A stretch of 64,000 nucleotides of DNA, from the NCBI GenBank assembly GCA_016873225.1, contig VGXS01000004.1, forward strand, positions 62,001 to 126,000, read 5' to 3'. The notes below the pieces were generated by a model. The model was not told where the DNA came from. It saw nothing but the letters and a program-made list of their open reading frames with translations, and did not search any database. The position numbers and the translations under genes were made by a program. Shown here in pieces: positions 26,896-35,787 of the stretch. The first letter of the stretch is position 1; each line of letters starts with the position of its first letter. Source of the stretch: Planctomycetota bacterium. Lineage in GTDB: Bacteria > Planctomycetota > Planctomycetia > Gemmatales > Gemmataceae.

Positions 26896-29250
26896 TCAGG
26901 GTTGAGCGGGCACCATGGGGAGCAGGGAGCCGATTGGAACCGGTGGAACCGGTGGAACCGCGGCATTGAGAAGGGCGGGCTTTTCCTCCCGAATCCTCGC
27001 GGAAACCGGTGTGGCCTCACGGGCGGCACCGGGACCGGAGGATGTCATGGCGGATGAGGGGCCGGCAGCGGGAAGATCAAGCATCGCCCCCCCGGCGCGG
27101 GCGGGAACCGCCGAAGGCACCATTGTCCCAGGCGCCATGCTCAGGCCGGGTTGAGCCATCGGATTGGCTGGAACGCCGGGCTTGGCGGGTTTGGCGGGCT
27201 TGAGATCCTCCCCTTCCACCGCGGGCAGGTTTGCCGGAACACCGGGAGCTTTCTCGAAAAGAGCCGGCAAGCTGGGCACATCGTTCTTAGGAAGGTTTGG
27301 CAGGCCCACCTGGCCAGCGTCGGGAACAAATTCCTCATGGGGCACCGGGCGGGAAACCTCGCGCAGCACAAGGGCCTTGCTGCGCTCGCGCTGATGCTCG
27401 ACCGCGCGCACCTGCGCGACTCCCGGCAGGGCGCCTTCTGCGATGACCACATTATTGTGCTGCAGCAGGGTGCCCTTGCCGAACTCAAAGTTCACAAGCG
27501 CGTTGTTGTACTTGACGATGGCGTCATATTCGTTGGCCAGGGCGTCGGCCCAGAACCGCTGCGCTTCCAGCAGGATGTCGATGGTATCGCGCCTGCCGTC
27601 GCCACCGGCGCTGCGACCGGCGAGAAACTCCTGGAACCGAATACGCAACTGCTCGCCGAACGCCTCGCGCTGGGCGCGTTGCACTTTGATCTGCTCGTAG
27701 CTGGTGAACATCCGGCGGTATGCCTGTGACAGGGTGCGGCCCACGCGCAATTCCTGGTCATGAAGAATCTCGTAGGCCCGTGCCAGTTCCAACTTGGCGA
27801 TGCGGACATTCGCGTTGGCCACGCGGAAGCCGATCGGAACATTGAGACGAAGCCCCATCGACCAGTTGTTGAAGTGGTTGCTGGCAAGGTTGCGAAGGGC
27901 GTTGTCGGTATTGGGACCATCGAGCCCCGTTCCGATCGAGTTCACATCATAGGTGCTTGTGAAGCGCAAATCGGGAAGCAGGTTGTTGCGCTGGTTGATC
28001 AGTTCCAACTGCCGAACCTTGACTTCCTTTCGGGCAAGGGAGAGTTCCGGCCTCAGGTTGATGCACTCCTCGTAGGCTGAATCCCAGTCTGGCTCGAAGC
28101 GGGCGAGCGTCGGGGCGTCGACCGGAATGATGCGGGTGCCATCCTCAGCCGAGAGCCCCATCAGGTTGCGCAATTGCCGTTCGTTTTCAAGAACCTGGTC
28201 AAGGGCCGCGAGGCGCTGGCCGCGGAAAAGCTCGTATTGGCCCCTGGTCTGAGCGACATCGGCGAGGGTGACCCGGCCGGCGTCGAGGCGTGCCTTGCTG
28301 ATGCGCCAAGCCTCGTAGCCCTGGCGCATCGCCTGCTCGCGGGCATAGAGCGCCCAATAAGACCCGTAAAGGTTCCAGTACGCCGTTTCCGCGTTGAGGA
28401 GCAGCACCGCCACGATGCGCTCAAGTTCCGCGCGCGACTGGTCGTAGCGGAGTCGGGTGATCAGGATGCCGTCTGAAGCCGTGGTGGCGTTAAGGATGCC
28501 GGGGCTGATGAGGCTGTTCACGCCACCCGCGCGCAACTGGTTGATTTCCGTGCCAAAGTCGCGCAACAACGGCTGCTCGAACTGGAACTGGAGGTTGGGA
28601 CGGTACGACGGATTCACCCGGGCCGGCAGGTTGGTGAACTGGTAGTCCGTCTTGAATGTGATGCCCGCGACACCACCTGATGCCAACGGCTTCAAGACAC
28701 CGGTGCTGAAAGATGAATCGTGCTGCCGGATGGCATTCAGGCCGGTCGCCCCAGCCTGGAAAGAATCCAGCGGCGTTCCAACGGGGCGGTCGGTGTTTTG
28801 CCAGTTCATGCTGGTTGTCCACACCGCGTCAAAACGGGCCATCGCGTTTTCGATGTTGGTGCCGGCGACGGCGGGATCAAGTTGAAGGACGCGGATGTTG
28901 TCCGAACCGCCGATCACGCGCCCTTGGAATGTGACAAGGTTGTCGAAGGCGACGCCGGCGTTACCCGCGCTTTGGCTGCCGATGTTACCCTGCTCGAGCG
29001 ACACGGCGAGCGTCTCGGCAAGCGACAGATACCGTGGCTTGCGGTCGGGATCCACCACCGTGGCAGGCCGAACCACGACAGGAGTCACCGGTTTGGCCGT
29101 GGCCCTGGGGTCCAGCTCATAAACAACCGCTGGCATCAGGTTCTTGTAATGCTCGTAGTCGAACTCGGTGAGGAAGGTGTTCTGCTTGCAACCGGCAAAT
29201 AACGCCAGGAGCGCGAAAACCCCTCCGGTCGACATCCAGTTCCGACGCAT
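26896..29250 (-). CDS. TolC-family outer membrane efflux protein (lipoprotein)
   Basis: 784 aa, longer than the usual 450-500. The N-terminus MRRNWMSTGGVFALLALFAGC is a lipoprotein-like signal with Cys21. The TolC-like helical barrel covers about residues 70-600: SLAETLAVSLEQGNIG at the start, later RLDAGRVTLADVAQTRGQYELFRGQRLAALDQV and RQLRNLMGLSAEDG, and a second repeat with RFQEFLAGRSAG and YDAIVKYNNALVNFEFGKGTLL. The last 150 residues are Pro/Ala-rich and probably disordered, ending in PPV repeats. TolC proteins form export channels with inner-membrane pumps, but no pump or adaptor gene is nearby. The gene stands alone, bounded by a hairpin downstream. Confidence 0.85.
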   Translation of the reverse strand: MRRNWMSTGGVFALLALFAGCKQNTFLTEFDYEHYKNLMPAVVYELDPRATAKPVTPVVVRPATVVDPDRKPRYLSLAETLAVSLEQGNIGSQSAGNAGVAFDNLVTFQGRVIGGSDNIRVLQLDPAVAGTNIENAMARFDAVWTTSMNWQNTDRPVGTPLDSFQAGATGLNAIRQHDSSFSTGVLKPLASGGVAGITFKTDYQFTNLPARVNPSYRPNLQFQFEQPLLRDFGTEINQLRAGGVNSLISPGILNATTASDGILITRLRYDQSRAELERIVAVLLLNAETAYWNLYGSYWALYAREQAMRQGYEAWRISKARLDAGRVTLADVAQTRGQYELFRGQRLAALDQVLENERQLRNLMGLSAEDGTRIIPVDAPTLARFEPDWDSAYEECINLRPELSLARKEVKVRQLELINQRNNLLPDLRFTSTYDVNSIGTGLDGPNTDNALRNLASNHFNNWSMGLRLNVPIGFRVANANVRIAKLELARAYEILHDQELRVGRTLSQAYRRMFTSYEQIKVQRAQREAFGEQLRIRFQEFLAGRSAGGDGRRDTIDILLEAQRFWADALANEYDAIVKYNNALVNFEFGKGTLLQHNNVVIAEGALPGVAQVRAVEHQRERSKALVLREVSRPVPHEEFVPDAGQVGLPNLPKNDVPSLPALFEKAPGVPANLPAVEGEDLKPAKPAKPGVPANPMAQPGLSMAPGTMVPSAVPARAGGAMLDLPAAGPSSAMTSSGPGAAREATPVSARIREEKPALLNAAVPPVPPVPIGSLLPMVPAQP
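26936..26960. repeat. Short tandem repeat GGAACCGGT in the 3' end of the TolC-type gene
   Basis: Nearly three copies of the nine-base unit GGAACCGGT lie at the end of the coding region. On the coding strand they encode repeated Pro-Pro-Val in the disordered tail. Confidence 0.7.
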
Positions 29251-29527
29251 GATTCCACCCCGTGGATGGAGGCAACCGGTTTCACCTGAACAGGGCTACA
29301 CCGATTCCCGGACCAAATCCGCCGCAGAAGAGGCGCCCCCAGGCGGGAAACCAATCCGGCAACGAATGGCGGGGTGACAACCAAGGTCATCCCCTCCGCC
29401 ACCTTGTTCATCGGCGTATCGGTCGCGCAGATTCAGAAAACAATTCGGGTTATGCCTGATTTTCCGGCTGGACATGCGTTTTTGCTGGGATTTTCAAGAT
29501 ATTGCGAATTTTAACTCAAGTTTCCAA
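29251..29527. promoter_or_regulatory. Gap upstream of the TolC-type gene
   Basis: 277 bases separate the TolC-type start from the stop of the Mpo1-like gene upstream on the same strand. The distal half is AT-rich, as expected of a promoter, but I could not pick a -35/-10 pair with correct spacing. I see no gene, RNA or strong hairpin. Confidence 0.3.
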
Positions 29528-29851
29528 TCACAGCTGGTTGGGATCGGAAGGGTTCCATCTGGGGGAAATGCCCACATAGGGCAAACCAAGCAATTTCTTG
29601 ATGAACGCCCACTCCCCCATGTCATTCCCTTCCCAGCAATGGCCGATCCATTGCAGGAAATAGCCTTGTACAAACAACGATGCCGAAACCCACCACAAGT
29701 CCCATGGCAGTACCGCCAGCAGCCCCAGGGCCACGACCGTCATGGGAATCCCAACCATATGAATCCTGAAATTCGAGGGCAATTGATGGCGCAGCATCCA
29801 GCCATGGAGACGACGGGCAAGGAAGCCCCGTCGGGGTTGGGACTCGGTCAT
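29528..29851 (-). CDS. DUF962/Mpo1-like membrane protein
   Basis: 107 aa from the ATG at 29851; the longer frame would overlap argS. The pattern is that of the YGL010w/Mpo1 family: HMVGIPM near residue 30, two hydrophobic helices (VVALGLLAVLPW and a second ending in GYFLQWIGH) and WEGNDMGEWAF. The histidines in the HxxG and QWIGH segments are the presumed iron ligands of yeast Mpo1, which oxidises 2-hydroxy fatty acids. Bacterial members are mostly uncharacterised. It follows argS by 16 bases on the same strand. Confidence 0.8.
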   Translation of the reverse strand: MTESQPRRGFLARRLHGWMLRHQLPSNFRIHMVGIPMTVVALGLLAVLPWDLWWVSASLFVQGYFLQWIGHCWEGNDMGEWAFIKKLLGLPYVGISPRWNPSDPNQL

Positions 29852-29867
29852 GTCCTGAACTCCCTGT

Positions 29868-31622
29868 TCACATTCGTTCGACGACCCGTATTCCCAGCAA
29901 TCCCAAAACCGTCCTGATGGTCCGCGAAACCAGATCGCAAAGCACAAGCCTGGAATCGCGCGAAAGCGCATCGGGAGCCTTCAGGACAGGGCAAGACTGG
30001 AAAAAGGCGCTGTAAGCCTTGGAAAGATCCCACAGGTAAGCGGTGAGCACATGCGGACGGAAATCCGCCGCGGCGGCATGCAGGGCTTCCCCCAGGCGAA
30101 GCAGATGGATGGCCAGGGACCTTTCAGCGGAATGCCCGATCAGTACCTTGGGCACCGATCGCGACAACGATTCGCTGGAAGCACCAGCCTTGCGGAGAAT
30201 GCTGCGACAACGCGCATAGGCGTACTGCATATAGGCGGCGGTGTTCCCATCCATCGCCAGCATCTTGTACCACGAGAATACATAATCCGAAACCCGGTTT
30301 TGCGAAAGGTCGGCGTATTTCACGGCACCAATTCCAACCGCCTCGGCGATCGCCGCACGATCGGCCCCCGGAAAGGAGGCGTCTTCCTCATCGCCATGGG
30401 AATCAAAGGTCTCTCCCGCCAGGCGAACAGCCTCGTCCAGCAATTGTTCGAGCGTGGCGCCCGCCTTGCCATCACGGGTCTTGATCGGCTTCCTGTCCTC
30501 GCCGAGCACCGATCCGAAGGCGACATGGGTCAATCGGGCCGAGGTCTTCCCCCATCTGCGGGCCACTTCGAAAATCTGCTTGAAATGAAGGGCCTGCCTG
30601 GAGTCGACCACATACAAAATGTCGGTCGGATTGAATTTCTCAAGGCGCCATGCGATCGCCGCCAGGTCGGATGTGGCGTATGTGAAAGCCCCGTCCCGCT
30701 TCCGCACCAGGGCGGGCGGTTCGTTCTCACCGAAAAACACCACCCGCGCGCCATGGCTTTCCTCGGCGATTCCAGAGCTTGACAAGTCAGCGGCCACGGG
30801 GGCGAGCATCGGCTGGTAAAAGCTTTCGCCAAGGACATGATCGAACCGCACATCCAGTCTGCGGTATACCCGCTCGATCTCCTCCAGGCAGGCAGGCATG
30901 AACGATCGCCAAAGCTCCATGTTCTCCGGATCTCCGGCATGGAGTTTGGCCACCTCGGCGCGACAGGCGTCCTGGACGGGATCGGAAGCCTGGTCATCAT
31001 CCTCATCGGCTCGGAATTGCTGTCGCACCGCGACATACAGCCTGGCCAATTCCCTCACGGGATCGAGGCGGAAGGCCTCGTCGTCCCGCATGTTCTTGTA
31101 CCCGTAAAGCAGCATTCCGAACTGGGTTCCCCAGTCGCCAAGATGGTTGTCCGTGATCACCTCATGTCCGAGGAACCTGAAAAGCCTGCTTAGCGCGTCA
31201 CCCAGAATCGTGGATCGCAGGTGGCCGACATGCATCGGCTTGGCGACATTCGGGCTGCTGAAATCGATCACCAATCGTCTCGGGCTTCCAACCGGGGCCA
31301 CAAGCAGGCGCTCATCACGGGACATTTCCGACAGTCGGTCCGCGAGCCATTCGTCTGAAAACCTGAAATTCAGGAATCCCGGGCCGGCTATCTCCGGGGC
31401 TGAAAAAGCGGCACCCAGGTCCAACCCTGCCACCAATAATTCGGCGACAGCCCGCGGTGGCTTGCCGACGGCCTTGGCCAACGCCATGGCCGCGTTGGCT
31501 TGGTAATCACCGTGCTTGGATTCACCCGCTGGCCTGACACTGGACTCCACCGAGGAAGGGTCGAAACCCGCCTTGAACGCCGAACGGCCCAGCGCCGCGC
31601 GCACCGTTTCAATCAGGATCAT
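29868..31622 (-). CDS. argS: Arginine--tRNA ligase
   Basis: 584 aa, normal length. The class I HIGH signature is present as HVGH in SSPNVAKPMHVGHLRSTILGD near residue 130. Other features are DNHLGDWGTQFGMLLYGY, YATSDLAAIAWRLEKFN, VVDSRQALHFKQIFEVA, and LSQNRVSDYVFSWYKMLAMDGNTAAYMQYAYAR; the C-terminal anticodon-binding domain ends in SQCPVL-like residues (SCPVLKAP). The KMSKS loop is degenerate, as in many ArgRS. The N-terminal Add1 domain is included. It starts three bases after the rsfS stop, so the two are co-translated or at least co-transcribed. Confidence 0.96.
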   Translation of the reverse strand: MILIETVRAALGRSAFKAGFDPSSVESSVRPAGESKHGDYQANAAMALAKAVGKPPRAVAELLVAGLDLGAAFSAPEIAGPGFLNFRFSDEWLADRLSEMSRDERLLVAPVGSPRRLVIDFSSPNVAKPMHVGHLRSTILGDALSRLFRFLGHEVITDNHLGDWGTQFGMLLYGYKNMRDDEAFRLDPVRELARLYVAVRQQFRADEDDDQASDPVQDACRAEVAKLHAGDPENMELWRSFMPACLEEIERVYRRLDVRFDHVLGESFYQPMLAPVAADLSSSGIAEESHGARVVFFGENEPPALVRKRDGAFTYATSDLAAIAWRLEKFNPTDILYVVDSRQALHFKQIFEVARRWGKTSARLTHVAFGSVLGEDRKPIKTRDGKAGATLEQLLDEAVRLAGETFDSHGDEEDASFPGADRAAIAEAVGIGAVKYADLSQNRVSDYVFSWYKMLAMDGNTAAYMQYAYARCRSILRKAGASSESLSRSVPKVLIGHSAERSLAIHLLRLGEALHAAAADFRPHVLTAYLWDLSKAYSAFFQSCPVLKAPDALSRDSRLVLCDLVSRTIRTVLGLLGIRVVERM

Positions 31623-31625
31623 GAG

Positions 31626-32042
31626 TCAGGCACCCTTTTCCGGGGCCGCCCAATCGACTCGGGGCGCCTCGGTCCACAATTCCTCTAGTTCATAAAAGGA
31701 GCGCGCTCCGGGCTCGAAAACATGCACCACGATGTCCCCATAATCTTGCAGAATCCAACGGCTTGCCACGTATCCCTCGATGCCGAGCCTCCTGTCCCCC
31801 ACCGCGTTCAACTCCCGGTCGGTTTCCTCGGCGATGGTTCGGATCTGCCGGCGACTGTTGCCCGTGGAAAGAACAAAGTAATCATAAATAGGAGTGATCT
31901 TCCTCATGTCGAGGATCACGATGTCGCGCCCCTTGTTGTCGCGGGCCACCTTGGCGGCAAGACGAGCCCTTTCAAGGGCGGTGGGCAGTTTGGGCTTGGC
32001 AGGGGCTTCCCCCGAATTGGCCGTTTGAATCACCTCTGACAA
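31626..32042 (-). CDS. rsfS: Ribosome silencing factor RsfS
   Basis: About 138 aa. No ATG is available; the TTG at 32042 has AGGGGG seven bases upstream and gives a short N-terminus. A TTG at 32093 is another possibility. The RsfS core is complete: KGRDIVILDMRKITPIYDYFVLSTGNSRRQIRTIAEE then GYVASRWILQDYGDIVVHVFEPGARSFYELEELW. RsfS binds ribosomal protein uL14 and blocks subunit joining in stationary phase. Its stop lies three bases before the argS start, on the same strand. Confidence 0.92.
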   Translation of the reverse strand: MSEVIQTANSGEAPAKPKLPTALERARLAAKVARDNKGRDIVILDMRKITPIYDYFVLSTGNSRRQIRTIAEETDRELNAVGDRRLGIEGYVASRWILQDYGDIVVHVFEPGARSFYELEELWTEAPRVDWAAPEKGA

Positions 32043-32163
32043 TCCAAGATCCCCCTGATGCTGCCCTGAACCGTTTCTTGACGACGCCGCCAATAACGCA
32101 TCATATCATCAGCTACATTCCTTCACTACCGGCAACCGACCGGCCAATCAGGGATCAACGGCC

Positions 32164-33603
32164 TTGAACGAACGAAAACCGCCTGTCGGTCCTTATTGGT
32201 TGTGGACGCTTTGCGGCTTCCTTCTCATGGCGACCGCCGTGAACTACCTGGACCGTCTGGTCCTGAATCAGGCAGCCACCCAGATCAAGCGTGAATTGTC
32301 ATTTGATTCTTTCAGGTTTCCTTGGCTGGACAGTTCAACCTCGCCGGACGCCCGCTTGGCGGATCGGAATTACGGAATCCTCGAAGGCATGTTCGGGGTG
32401 TTTTTCGCCATGGGAGCAATCTTCTTTGGCTGGCTTGCCGACAAAACCTGCGTTGTCTGGCTCTATCCTTTGGCCGTGGTCGCCTGGTCGGCAGCGGGTT
32501 ACGGGTCCGGCCTTGCCGGATCTTACGAACAGCTCCTGGTTTGCCGCTGTGCGCTCGGTTTCTTTGAGGCCGCCAACTGGCCCTGCGGACTCATCACGAC
32601 CCGGCTGCTTTTCCAGGCAAGCCAGCGCAATCTGGGAAACGGAATTCTCCAAAGCGGCACCGCGTTGGGAGCGGTCCTGACCCCTCCGCTTCTTCTGCTC
32701 ATGACGCTTGGATTCTCCGGGATGCCCGATTCGTTGGCCGCGGCGGGCCAACTCCTTGCCCGGAAGGATCTTCCCCTGGCGTGGCGGGAAAGCTTTCGGG
32801 TCGTAGGCTTCGCGGGAGTGGCTTGGGCCTTCGCATGGCTGCTTTTTGTTCGCGGCAAATGGTCGCTTTGGGACAAGCCGCCGATGCCGGGCGGAGTCGC
32901 CGACAGCACCATCTCGATGGTTTCCCGCTTCGTGCGCGACAGGCGCTTTTGGATCTTGCTGACGATGGTGGTGACGATCAATGCCTCATGGCAGTTCCTC
33001 AGGGCTTGGATGCCGCCATTTCTGGTAGAGGCGAGGGGATACAGTCCCGTCGCCGTGAGCCTTTTTTCCAGCCTCTACTACCTGGTTGCCGACATGGGCT
33101 CGATCGCCTCGGGAGCGACGGCACTGTATCTTTCGGCAACTTGGGGTGTGGTGGGAGCCCGCAAGCTGGTTTTTCTGGCCGGCGCCCTGGCCTGCCTGGC
33201 CTCCATACCCATGTCGATGCTGCCGCCTGGCCGACTGCTCGAGGCCAGCATGCTGCTTTTCGGATTCGGCGCCCTGGGCGTCTTCCCCATCTACTATTCG
33301 CAAAGTCAGGAATTTCCGGCGCGCTGGCAGGGCCGTGTCTCGGGATTCCTGGGCGGAATCACATGGTTCATGGTGTTCCTGTTCCAGTTTGCCATGGGGG
33401 CGATGGTTTCGGCGAAGAAGGCCGAGTTCCTGGCGTCTGCCGCCGCTTTGGGCCTGTCTCCCGAGGATGCGGCACGGGCCGCCGCGGCGCACGCCTACAC
33501 ATTGGGGGTGGCGTTGGCGGGCGTGCCTCCCCTCGCTGGATTTGCGGCGCTCATGCTTTGGCCGGCGGAAAAACCCGATCAGGATCCGAGTGGAACGGCG
33601 TAA
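32164..33603 (+). CDS. MFS transporter (hexuronate/anion:cation symporter-like)
   Basis: 479 aa with a TTG start at 32164 after AGGGATC; no ATG occurs before the first membrane helix is well under way. Twelve hydrophobic helices can be counted, beginning TLCGFLLMATAVNYLDRLVLN. The loop 2-3 motif reads FFGWLADK, and RCALGFFEAANWPCG in helix 4 resembles the ACS (organic anion) group. The insert SFRFPWLDSSTSPDARLADRNYG between helices 1 and 2 is longer than usual. Substrate unknown; sugar acids are the most common for this group. Its 3' end overlaps the converging GT-C gene by 25 bases. Confidence 0.85.
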   Translation: MNERKPPVGPYWLWTLCGFLLMATAVNYLDRLVLNQAATQIKRELSFDSFRFPWLDSSTSPDARLADRNYGILEGMFGVFFAMGAIFFGWLADKTCVVWLYPLAVVAWSAAGYGSGLAGSYEQLLVCRCALGFFEAANWPCGLITTRLLFQASQRNLGNGILQSGTALGAVLTPPLLLLMTLGFSGMPDSLAAAGQLLARKDLPLAWRESFRVVGFAGVAWAFAWLLFVRGKWSLWDKPPMPGGVADSTISMVSRFVRDRRFWILLTMVVTINASWQFLRAWMPPFLVEARGYSPVAVSLFSSLYYLVADMGSIASGATALYLSATWGVVGARKLVFLAGALACLASIPMSMLPPGRLLEASMLLFGFGALGVFPIYYSQSQEFPARWQGRVSGFLGGITWFMVFLFQFAMGAMVSAKKAEFLASAAALGLSPEDAARAAAAHAYTLGVALAGVPPLAGFAALMLWPAEKPDQDPSGTA

Positions 33604-35138
33604 ACCACCACGCCGTCCCCGGTCCTCCGCCGGGAAGACTCGAAGGTGAACACGGGTGTCCCGCCTTTCTCCTTGAGCTTGTCCTCGCTTTGCACTGGCA
33701 ACCTTTCATGCTTGCTGGCTGAACGGTCGACGACAACGAGCAACCGCCTGGGGTGGGTGATCGGCAACCCCTTGGTTTCCGCCTCAAGGAACAACCTGCC
33801 GGCATAAAAGTGAGTCCAGCAGAACGGGTCGACAACCGGATCGCCAATCGGAGTGTTTGCCGCGATCCATTTTCCGGCCTGCTTGAAGCCGGCGCGATTC
33901 GCGTGCAAGGGCTCCACAGTCCTGTAGATGCCCACCGCGAAAACAGGAACCACGAGGACTCCCGCCACCAAGATCCGGCGCCATCCCAAAAATCGCTTGC
34001 AGAATTCGCTGATTCCACCTCCCGCAAGGATGGCCGCGAAAGCCACGATCACAATCATGTGCCGGTCGGACAAGTATCCCATGGTCGCGGCGACCCGTTG
34101 CAGCAACACTTCAAGGCCCGTGCAAGCGATTACGACGGCGATGGTTCCAGGCTGCGTCCAAACATGATTCCGACAGAAAATCATCGTTAGCAAGGCAGGC
34201 AGCCAAAGCACGAACAAGGTTCCCCTGGCCAGCATTCCCAGGAAAATCCAAAAGGCCCACGCTTCCCGCCCCATGCCGTGGGAGGAACTTGTGAACCAAG
34301 AGGCGATCAGCGGGGAATCGGGCGGAACGGGGGCCGAGACGCTGTCCGCCGTGAGAACCCGGTTGGCTGTCGGCTTGCTGGTCAGCTTACCGACAATCGC
34401 GACAAACGGGACCGCCATGATCAGGAATCCGAGCGCCAAAGCCGTCGCCTGCCTCCACCAAGGAGCGCCAGCCCGCTGAACAGTCATGCCTAACAGCACC
34501 AATCCAAAGGCAACTGGAAACAAGGCGCCTTCGGGCCTCACAAGGTAGGCCATGCCACCCGACAAACCGCACAAGGCATAGGGCCACAATTTTTGCCCGC
34601 GCAAGGCGATATAGCCGAACAACATGGATGACATGACCAGCAGGAGGAAAAGGGCCTCGGATAGTCCGTCGGCAAACAATCGGGCCATGGCTGGCAGCAC
34701 TTGGATGAACAGGCAAGCCAGAAACGCCCCCCATGAAGAGAACATCTGCCTTGAAAGCATGTAAGCCACGGGTACGAGTGCGACGCTGGCAATGATGCTG
34801 GCGACCTGGGACGATCTCTGATAACGCTCCGCCAACGATCCCGGCATCAGGGGACCTATCACCGTGTCAACGGCGCAAATCCAAAACGGGTAACCCGGAT
34901 GCTGTTCGGAATTGCGAATGGCATGAATGACACGACCTTGGGAAATATCCCACGCCATCCGGATGTAATGAATGCTGTCGCGCGATGTCACCTCGGTCGT
35001 TGCGAAATGCCACGAACGGATTCCGAGGGCCAATCCCATGAGGATCAACACCAAGCGGAAGTCCAGCGACATCAAGAGGCCAAGGTGGCCAGGCGGCGAT
35101 TCTTCCTTGGAACCTAAGGCTGGGGTGCAATCATCCAT
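33579..35138 (-). CDS. Polytopic membrane protein, GT-C glycosyltransferase-like
   Basis: 519 aa from the ATG at 35138; a start at 35072 is also possible. Longer versions would overlap the small exported protein upstream. About ten to twelve hydrophobic helices fill the chain. The first loop carries SRDSIHYIRMAWD, in the place where GT-C enzymes (ArnT, PMT, PglB-like) keep a catalytic acidic residue, followed by NSEQHPGYPFWICAVD. The soluble C-terminal part has WIAANTPIGDPVVDPFCWTHFYAG, as in many GT39-like proteins. It should transfer a sugar from a polyprenyl-phosphate donor outside the cytoplasm; donor and acceptor are unknown. Confidence 0.75.
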   Translation of the reverse strand: MDDCTPALGSKEESPPGHLGLLMSLDFRLVLILMGLALGIRSWHFATTEVTSRDSIHYIRMAWDISQGRVIHAIRNSEQHPGYPFWICAVDTVIGPLMPGSLAERYQRSSQVASIIASVALVPVAYMLSRQMFSSWGAFLACLFIQVLPAMARLFADGLSEALFLLLVMSSMLFGYIALRGQKLWPYALCGLSGGMAYLVRPEGALFPVAFGLVLLGMTVQRAGAPWWRQATALALGFLIMAVPFVAIVGKLTSKPTANRVLTADSVSAPVPPDSPLIASWFTSSSHGMGREAWAFWIFLGMLARGTLFVLWLPALLTMIFCRNHVWTQPGTIAVVIACTGLEVLLQRVAATMGYLSDRHMIVIVAFAAILAGGGISEFCKRFLGWRRILVAGVLVVPVFAVGIYRTVEPLHANRAGFKQAGKWIAANTPIGDPVVDPFCWTHFYAGRLFLEAETKGLPITHPRRLLVVVDRSASKHERLPVQSEDKLKEKGGTPVFTFESSRRRTGDGVVVYAVPLGS

Positions 35139-35193
35139 GCACCGATATTCACGGCTTTGGGCCTTTGAAATCAACGGGAACAGGCGGCGGCAA

Positions 35194-35616
35194 TCAGCGG
35201 TTGTAGTTGGTGTATCCAAACTGGTTCAGGTACGCCCGTCCGGGCAGTTGGGCCTGGGTTGGAAATGTACTGCGACCGATTGTCGGAGTGTTCGAGATGA
35301 TGGTGTTGTTGGCGGGCTTGAAGAAGAAATCGGAAAGTTTCTTGCTTCCCCTGTTCACATACATGGGAGAAGCGATGGGAGCGCTTGAAGGCAGATTGAA
35401 GGCGTTGGTGCCTTGGCCCAAGGGAGATGTCGCGGGGGAGTTGCCATTGTTGAAGCCAAGAAACTTGGCCATGTAGCTCATGATCGAATTGACGGTGGAA
35501 TTGGAACCGTTTGACCGCGAAACCAATGTCGGAACATTATTGATCGTCTGGGCTTGCGCGCCTTGCATGCCTAGGCCCATCAGGGTTAACGCGGCCAGAG
35601 TGTGCCAAATTTTCAT
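35194..35616 (-). CDS. Small exported protein, Asn/Ser/Thr-rich
   Basis: 140 aa from the ATG at 35616, eight bases after GGGGA; ATG 35622 is too close to that site. The signal peptide MKIWHTLAALTLMGLGMQGAQAQT ends at a good AQA cleavage site. The mature chain of about 118 residues is rich in Asn, Ser, Thr, Pro and Gly, without cysteine, and ends in NQFGYTNYNR. No domain is recognised. It is divergent from the kinase gene across 171 bases and lies upstream of the GT-C-like gene on the same strand. Confidence 0.65.
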   Translation of the reverse strand: MKIWHTLAALTLMGLGMQGAQAQTINNVPTLVSRSNGSNSTVNSIMSYMAKFLGFNNGNSPATSPLGQGTNAFNLPSSAPIASPMYVNRGSKKLSDFFFKPANNTIISNTPTIGRSTFPTQAQLPGRAYLNQFGYTNYNR

Positions 35617-35787
35617 GACCATATTCCCCAACAAGGCCCATGGTTTTCCCTGTTCGTTTCCGGCAATGCCCATTCTTCGTCCAGCAGGTCAAGTGAACTT
35701 GGGCTGATTTTGACGGTTTTGCAGCTTTTTCACGACACGACCTTGGTTGTCTCAAGTCGCGTCCTTTTGAGTGACGATGGCCCCTTC